From UMGS1470 sp051889215 (lineage in GTDB: Bacteria > Bacillota > Clostridia > Christensenellales > UBA1242): a stretch of 9,696 nucleotides of DNA. Positions 5,399-9,696 of this stretch are shown in pieces. A program made the translations under genes and the position numbers. Every line of letters starts with the position of its first letter. Positions within the stretch are counted from its first letter, which is position 1. The stretch covers positions 1 through 9,696 of the forward strand of contig JBJFDC010000034.1 of NCBI GenBank assembly GCA_051889215.1. The letters are read 5' to 3'. The notes below the pieces were generated by a model that saw only the letters and a program-made list of their open reading frames with translations, had not been told where the DNA came from and did not search any database.

Positions 5399-7930
5399 AT
5401 GGAAGAAAAATTAATCGTTGTTGACGGAAACAGTCTTTTGAATCGTGCATTCTATGCACTGCCGCTTCTCACAAACAGAAATGGCGAATTCTCAAATGCG
5501 GTTTATGGCTTTGCGAACATGCTGATAAAAGTTATAACAGAAACAAAGCCGACAAAAATTTGTGTTGCATTTGACTATGGCAAAAAGAATTTTAGGCACA
5601 CTCTTTATGCTGACTACAAAGGGACAAGAAAGAAAACTCCTGACGAACTCGTCGAGCAATTTGGTCTTGCCAAAAGAATGCTCTCATACATGGGAATAAC
5701 ATATCTTGAGAAGTCTGGGATTGAGGCGGACGACATCATTGGCCGCGTTGCAAAATCAACAGATATTCCAACAATAATTTTGTCGGGGGACAAAGATGTT
5801 TTGCAACTAATTGACTCTTCAACCGATGTGTGGCTGACGCGCAAAGGAACAAGCGAGGTTGAAAAAATTGACCTTGAGAACCTCAAACTCAAATTTGGAT
5901 GGACCCCAAATCAAGTTGTCGATTTCAAAGCGCTTTGCGGGGAAACATCAGACAACATTCCTGGGGTTGTGGGGATTGGAGAAAAAGGTGCGAACTCTTT
6001 GCTTCAAAAGTTTGATAGTTTGGACGGAATTTATCAACATATTGACGAGATCGACCTCAAAACAAAAAACAAACTTATTGCCGGAAGAGATAGCGCATAT
6101 CTATCACAAAAACTCGCGACAATTGACACGAATTGTGACATCGACTTTGATATTGAAAAGATGGGATACATTTATCCATTTGGCAAAGATGTGTTCAACT
6201 TTTTTGAAGAATATGATTTTCGTTCTTTCCTAAAGCGAAAAGATATGTTTGCAGAGGAATTTCAAGCAAAATCATATGATAATCAAATCGATGTTGAGGT
6301 CATAAAACTCACAGATATGTCCAAGGTTGATTTGATAAAAAAGATTGCCCAAGAAGAAAATAGATTTGCTTTTGCGGTTTCCGACAAGGTCGAATTTGCT
6401 CTCACTCCAAACACTCGCTATGAAATTGAAAATGAATTCAGTCTTTTCAGTGATGGTGGAGTGTTTGATGGATGGATAAAGGCGTTAAAATTTGTTTTTG
6501 AAAGTGACAAAATTCAAAAGATTTTTTATGACACAAAAAAAGTTATGCACTTTTTGGATAAATATGGAATTGAAATCAAAAAGCCATATTTTGACTTGAG
6601 TGTTGCAAAATATTTGGAAGCGCAAGGACTCAAACTATATAATTCAAATCTTTTCGCCGAGCAATTTTTTGAAGAGAAAAATAGGGTTGAACAAAGTTTG
6701 AAATCCCTCAATCTTCAAAAGCTTTATGATGAGATTGAAATGCCGCTTGTTGAAGTGCTTTTTGGCATGGAAAAAGAAGGTTTTAAAATTGACTTGGGTC
6801 AACTTTCTGAACTTTCCATTCAATATAAAAACGAACTAGACACTCTTGAACAGCAAATCAAGGGAATTGTGGAACATGATTTTAATCTCAATTCTCCAAA
6901 ACAACTTGCCGCTGTGCTTTTTGATGAACTTGGACTTCATGCTTGGAACAACAAAAAACGTTCAACAAGCGTTGAAGTTTTGAACGAACTTGTGGGTCAG
7001 CATGAAATCATAGATTTGATTTTGCGATATAGAAAAATTCAAAAACTTTTTAGCACCTATGTTGAGGCGTGGAAAAATCAGTTTGCCGGGTCAAACGGAA
7101 TCATTCACACTGTGTTTAATCAGACTTTGACTTCAACTGGCAGACTTTCATCAAGCGAGCCAAACCTTCAAAACATTCCAATCCGTGACGAAGAAGGCAA
7201 AAATTTGCGAAAACTGTTTGTTTCCAAATTTGATGGCGGCGTCATCATGTCTGCTGACTATAATCAAATTGAACTTCGCTTGCTCGCAGCGCTGAGCGGC
7301 GATGAAAAACTTGTTTCTGCTTTCAAAAACAATCAAGATATCCATCGAGCAACTGCAAGCATAATTTTTGGCGTTAAGTTTGACGAGGTTAGTTCAACCC
7401 AAAGACGAGATGCAAAAGCGGTCAATTTTGGTGTTGTCTATGGAATTTCAGATTACGGACTTTCTCAAAACACGGGGTTGAGTCGCAAGCAAGCAAAAGA
7501 ATATATTGAAAAATATTTTGAGATATATCCAAAAGTCAAACAATACATGGACTCAAATGTTGCACTTGCAAAAACTGAAGGCAAAGTCACGACAATTTTT
7601 GGAAGGATAAGACGCATTGAGGAAATAAGCAGTTCAAATTATGCTCAACGTTTGTTCGGTGAGAGAATTGCAATGAATATGCCGCTTCAAGGCAGCGCTT
7701 CGGATATAATAAAAATCGCCATGATAAATGTCGCGAATGCAATAAAAAACATGAATTTAAAAAGCAAACTCATCTTGCAAATTCACGACGAACTTATTGT
7801 TGATGTTTTTCCAGGCGAACAAGATGTCATAGAGAAAATTTTACACAATGAAATGGAAAATGTCGTGGCGCTTTCAGTTCCGCTTCCGGTTGAAGTGTCC
7901 ATGGGAAAATCGTGGTTTGATTGCAAATAA
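5399..7930 (+). CDS. polA: DNA polymerase I
   Basis: An 843-residue family A polymerase for Okazaki-fragment maturation and repair synthesis. Residues 1 to about 290 are the 5'-nuclease domain with its acidic sites intact: D9 in VVDGNS, D59, E109/D111/D112, D131/D133 in SGDKD, and D185 in GETSDNIPGV. Residues about 295-440 are a shrunken 3'-5' exonuclease domain. The usual DxE at its first motif is absent (around AFAVSD, 324-329) and the third motif cannot be found, although an FYD (376-378) may be a relic of the second, so proofreading is probably lost, as in many Firmicutes Pol I. Residues about 440-843 are the polymerase: TGRLSSSEPNLQNIPIR (580-596), motif A with D620 (SADYNQIELR), motif B RRDAKAVNFGVVYG (669-682; R670, K673, F677, Y681) and motif C QIHDEL (794-799; D797). 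The start is set by the family N-terminus; no ribosome-binding site precedes it. It stops 68 bases before aspS with no terminator between, so read-through into aspS is possible. Confidence 0.97.
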   Translation: MEEKLIVVDGNSLLNRAFYALPLLTNRNGEFSNAVYGFANMLIKVITETKPTKICVAFDYGKKNFRHTLYADYKGTRKKTPDELVEQFGLAKRMLSYMGITYLEKSGIEADDIIGRVAKSTDIPTIILSGDKDVLQLIDSSTDVWLTRKGTSEVEKIDLENLKLKFGWTPNQVVDFKALCGETSDNIPGVVGIGEKGANSLLQKFDSLDGIYQHIDEIDLKTKNKLIAGRDSAYLSQKLATIDTNCDIDFDIEKMGYIYPFGKDVFNFFEEYDFRSFLKRKDMFAEEFQAKSYDNQIDVEVIKLTDMSKVDLIKKIAQEENRFAFAVSDKVEFALTPNTRYEIENEFSLFSDGGVFDGWIKALKFVFESDKIQKIFYDTKKVMHFLDKYGIEIKKPYFDLSVAKYLEAQGLKLYNSNLFAEQFFEEKNRVEQSLKSLNLQKLYDEIEMPLVEVLFGMEKEGFKIDLGQLSELSIQYKNELDTLEQQIKGIVEHDFNLNSPKQLAAVLFDELGLHAWNNKKRSTSVEVLNELVGQHEIIDLILRYRKIQKLFSTYVEAWKNQFAGSNGIIHTVFNQTLTSTGRLSSSEPNLQNIPIRDEEGKNLRKLFVSKFDGGVIMSADYNQIELRLLAALSGDEKLVSAFKNNQDIHRATASIIFGVKFDEVSSTQRRDAKAVNFGVVYGISDYGLSQNTGLSRKQAKEYIEKYFEIYPKVKQYMDSNVALAKTEGKVTTIFGRIRRIEEISSSNYAQRLFGERIAMNMPLQGSASDIIKIAMINVANAIKNMNLKSKLILQIHDELIVDVFPGEQDVIEKILHNEMENVVALSVPLPVEVSMGKSWFDCK

Positions 7931-7941
7931 CAAAAAAATGA

Positions 7942-7970
7942 TTGTATTCAAAAAACATATGTGATAAAAT
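7942..7970 (+). promoter_or_regulatory. Candidate sigma-A promoter of aspS
   Basis: TTGTAT (7942-7947, 3/6), a 17-base spacer, and TAAAAT (7965-7970, 5/6) with TG at 7962-7963 giving an extended -10. Transcription would begin near 7977, leaving a 22-base leader that contains the ribosome-binding site GAGAGG (7987-7992), six bases before the aspS ATG. Confidence 0.65.
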
Positions 7971-7998
7971 ACTTGCAAACTAATTTGAGAGGCAAAAG

Positions 7999-9696
7999 AT
8001 GATAAGAGAAAACATTTATAGGAACAGAACTTGTTCAGAACTTCGACTTGAAAATGCGGGAGAGGTTGTCAGACTCGCCGGCTGGGTTGACACAATAAGA
8101 AAACTCGGAGGAATAACATTTTTGACACTCCGCGACCACTATGGAATAACTCAAGTGCTTGTTCGCGACGACAAAATGCTTGAAGGCATCAACAAAGAAA
8201 CAGTTATATCTGTTTTGGGAACTGTGATTGAGCGAGAAAGCAAAAATCCAAAAATGGAAACGGGCGACATTGAAATTGATTGCAAAGAAATCACGGTTTT
8301 GGGAAAATGTAATCCAGTTCTTCCATTTGAGATTGATGATGCTCCAAACACCAAGGAAGAACTTCGCCTCAAATATCGCTATTTGGACCTCAGAAACAGA
8401 GCGCTCCACGACAGAATTTCAAAGCGTGCTGAAATTTTGAGATTTGTTCGAAACAAAATGTCCGACTTGGGATTTGTTGAAGTCCAAACACCAATTCTCA
8501 CATCTTCTTCGCCAGAAGGTGCAAGAGATTATATTGTCCCAACAATTTTGGCACCAGGTGAGTTTTATGCTCTCCCTCAAGCGCCACAACAATTCAAACA
8601 ACTTCTCATGGTTAGTGGGTTTGATAAGTATTTCCAAATTGCACCATGCTTCAGAAATGAAGCGGCAAGAGCGGACAGAACTCCTGGCGAATTCTATCAA
8701 ATCGACTTTGAGATGAGCTTTGCGACACAAGAAGATGTTTTTGCAGTTGTTGAAGATGTTGCATATTCAATTTATCGTGAATTCACTGACTTTGATATTG
8801 ATAAAGCACCTTTTGTTCGCATCAAATATAAAGACGCAATGGACATTTATTGCTCTGACAAACCAGACCTTCGAAATCCATTGACTGTTTGCGACTTAAC
8901 CGATTTCTTCAAAGACGTTGAGTTCACACCTTTCAATGGAAAAGTGATTAAGGGTGTTAAAGCAGATTGTTCTTCAAAATCAAGAAAATTTTATGACGAA
9001 ATTGCAACAGAAATTGTCAAAAACGAGGGAAAAGGTTGCGTTTGGATCAAACTTGGCGATGAGGGACTTGTTGGGTCTTTGGCAAAGGTGTTGAGTCCAG
9101 AAAAACAACAAGAACTCATTGAAAGAGTTGGTCTCAAACAGGGTGAAAGTCTTGTGATGGTTGCGGGTGAAGACGGAAAAGTCCAAAAACTTGCAAATGT
9201 TCTTCGAACTTTCCTCGGAGAAAATCTTGGACTTGTTGATCCAAACAAAGTTATTTTCTGTTGGATTGTTGACTTCCCATTCTATGAAAAGAACGAAGAA
9301 ACGGGCGCAGTTGACTTTTCACACAATCCTTTCTCACTTCCTCAAGGCGGACTTGATGCTCTTCTTCACAAAAATCCTTTCGACATTGTCGCTTTCCAAT
9401 ATGACCTTGTTTGCAACGGTTATGAAATGCTTTCTGGGGCAGTGAGAAATCATGATCCAGAACTCATGGTCAAAGCATTTGAAATTGCTGGATATGACCG
9501 CTCTGTTGTTGAAAACAAATTCCCAGCATTGTTTAATGCGTTCAGTTATGGAGCACCTCCTCATGCTGGAGGAGCATTCGGATTTGATAGAATGCTCATG
9601 CCAATAATGAAGCAAGAATTTATTCGTGATGTCATTGCTTTCCCAATGAACAAAAACGGAAGAGACCTTCTCATGAGTGCACCTTCTTCAATCGAC
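7999..9696 (+). CDS. aspS: Aspartyl-tRNA synthetase, 3' end cut by window
   Basis: A class IIb synthetase that charges tRNA-Asp. 566 residues are visible without a stop; bacterial AspRS is about 590, so roughly 20 C-terminal residues are missing at the window edge. Residues about 15-105 are the OB-fold anticodon-binding domain (AGWVDTIRKLGGITFLTLRD). Motif 1 is around GFVEVQTPILTSSSPEGARDY (158-178), whose end is the flipping loop. Motif 2 is FQIAPCFRNEAARADR (212-227; R219, E221). Motif 3 is GAFGFDR (525-531). The insert at about 290-415 is the GAD domain found in bacterial AspRS. L36 occupies the position where Leu marks tRNA-Asp-specific enzymes and His marks non-discriminating ones, so this one is probably discriminating. 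The wording around ALPQAPQQFKQLLM, TPGEFYQ, LVCNGYEMLSGAVRNH and VIAFPMN recalls the alphaproteobacterial subgroup more than the common Bacillus form. The start is fixed by GAGAGG six bases upstream. Confidence 0.97.
   Translation, partial: MIRENIYRNRTCSELRLENAGEVVRLAGWVDTIRKLGGITFLTLRDHYGITQVLVRDDKMLEGINKETVISVLGTVIERESKNPKMETGDIEIDCKEITVLGKCNPVLPFEIDDAPNTKEELRLKYRYLDLRNRALHDRISKRAEILRFVRNKMSDLGFVEVQTPILTSSSPEGARDYIVPTILAPGEFYALPQAPQQFKQLLMVSGFDKYFQIAPCFRNEAARADRTPGEFYQIDFEMSFATQEDVFAVVEDVAYSIYREFTDFDIDKAPFVRIKYKDAMDIYCSDKPDLRNPLTVCDLTDFFKDVEFTPFNGKVIKGVKADCSSKSRKFYDEIATEIVKNEGKGCVWIKLGDEGLVGSLAKVLSPEKQQELIERVGLKQGESLVMVAGEDGKVQKLANVLRTFLGENLGLVDPNKVIFCWIVDFPFYEKNEETGAVDFSHNPFSLPQGGLDALLHKNPFDIVAFQYDLVCNGYEMLSGAVRNHDPELMVKAFEIAGYDRSVVENKFPALFNAFSYGAPPHAGGAFGFDRMLMPIMKQEFIRDVIAFPMNKNGRDLLMSAPSSID

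Noticed and set aside
8035..9615. Minus-strand open frames opposite aspS
   Set aside because: aspS is highly conserved along its whole visible length on the plus strand; the opposite frames show no recognisable protein.
1..9696. Recoded genetic code (TGA = Trp) given the AT-rich sequence
   Set aside because: TGA ends both the Ku and ligase genes at family-appropriate positions, and conserved Trp residues use TGG.

Overview
The window is AT-rich (estimated by eye) and densely coded. It uses the standard bacterial code: TGA is a real stop at the ends of two genes, TAA and TAG are also used, and Trp is TGG. Strong GGAGG-type Shine-Dalgarno sites, near-consensus sigma-A-type promoters, short hairpin plus T-run terminators and a Pol I without proofreading residues suggest a low-GC Firmicutes-like bacterium, perhaps an uncultured clostridial lineage. 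This placement is inferred. The aspartyl-tRNA synthetase instead recalls the alphaproteobacterial subgroup.

Left part, minus strand (3191 down to 1): a complete bacterial non-homologous end-joining operon, Ku -> PE-ligase -> Pol. Ku is followed by a LigD protein with phosphoesterase and ATP-dependent ligase domains, then by a separate LigD-type polymerase (archaeo-eukaryotic primase fold). The genes overlap by 1 and 8 bases, so they are probably translationally coupled. Together they bind a double-strand break, process and fill its ends, and seal it. About 90 bases further on is the 5' part of a tRNA-Leu(CAA), cut by the window edge, with its own candidate promoter.

Middle (3192-4086): a 129-base divergent intergenic region holds a perfect TTGACA-17-TATAAT promoter and a 10-bp direct repeat spaced 21 bp. 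It drives an unrecognised 242-residue protein with a charged helical C-terminal half, which ends in a clear intrinsic terminator.

Right part, plus strand (4088-9696): a U32-family Fe-S protein of the TrhP/YegQ/YrrO type (tRNA U34 hydroxylation), DNA polymerase I, and aspartyl-tRNA synthetase, which is open at the right edge and lacks about 20 residues. Each has its own candidate promoter. The polA promoter places the predicted transcription start on the ATG, with no ribosome-binding site, so the mRNA looks leaderless. The U32 gene also has a predicted leader of only about 9 bases. No gene-free stretch exceeds 300 bases. I see no CRISPR array, transposase, phage gene or insertion sequence. I found no clearly undescribed system; the best unknowns are the 242-residue protein beside the NHEJ operon and the start-site architecture of polA.
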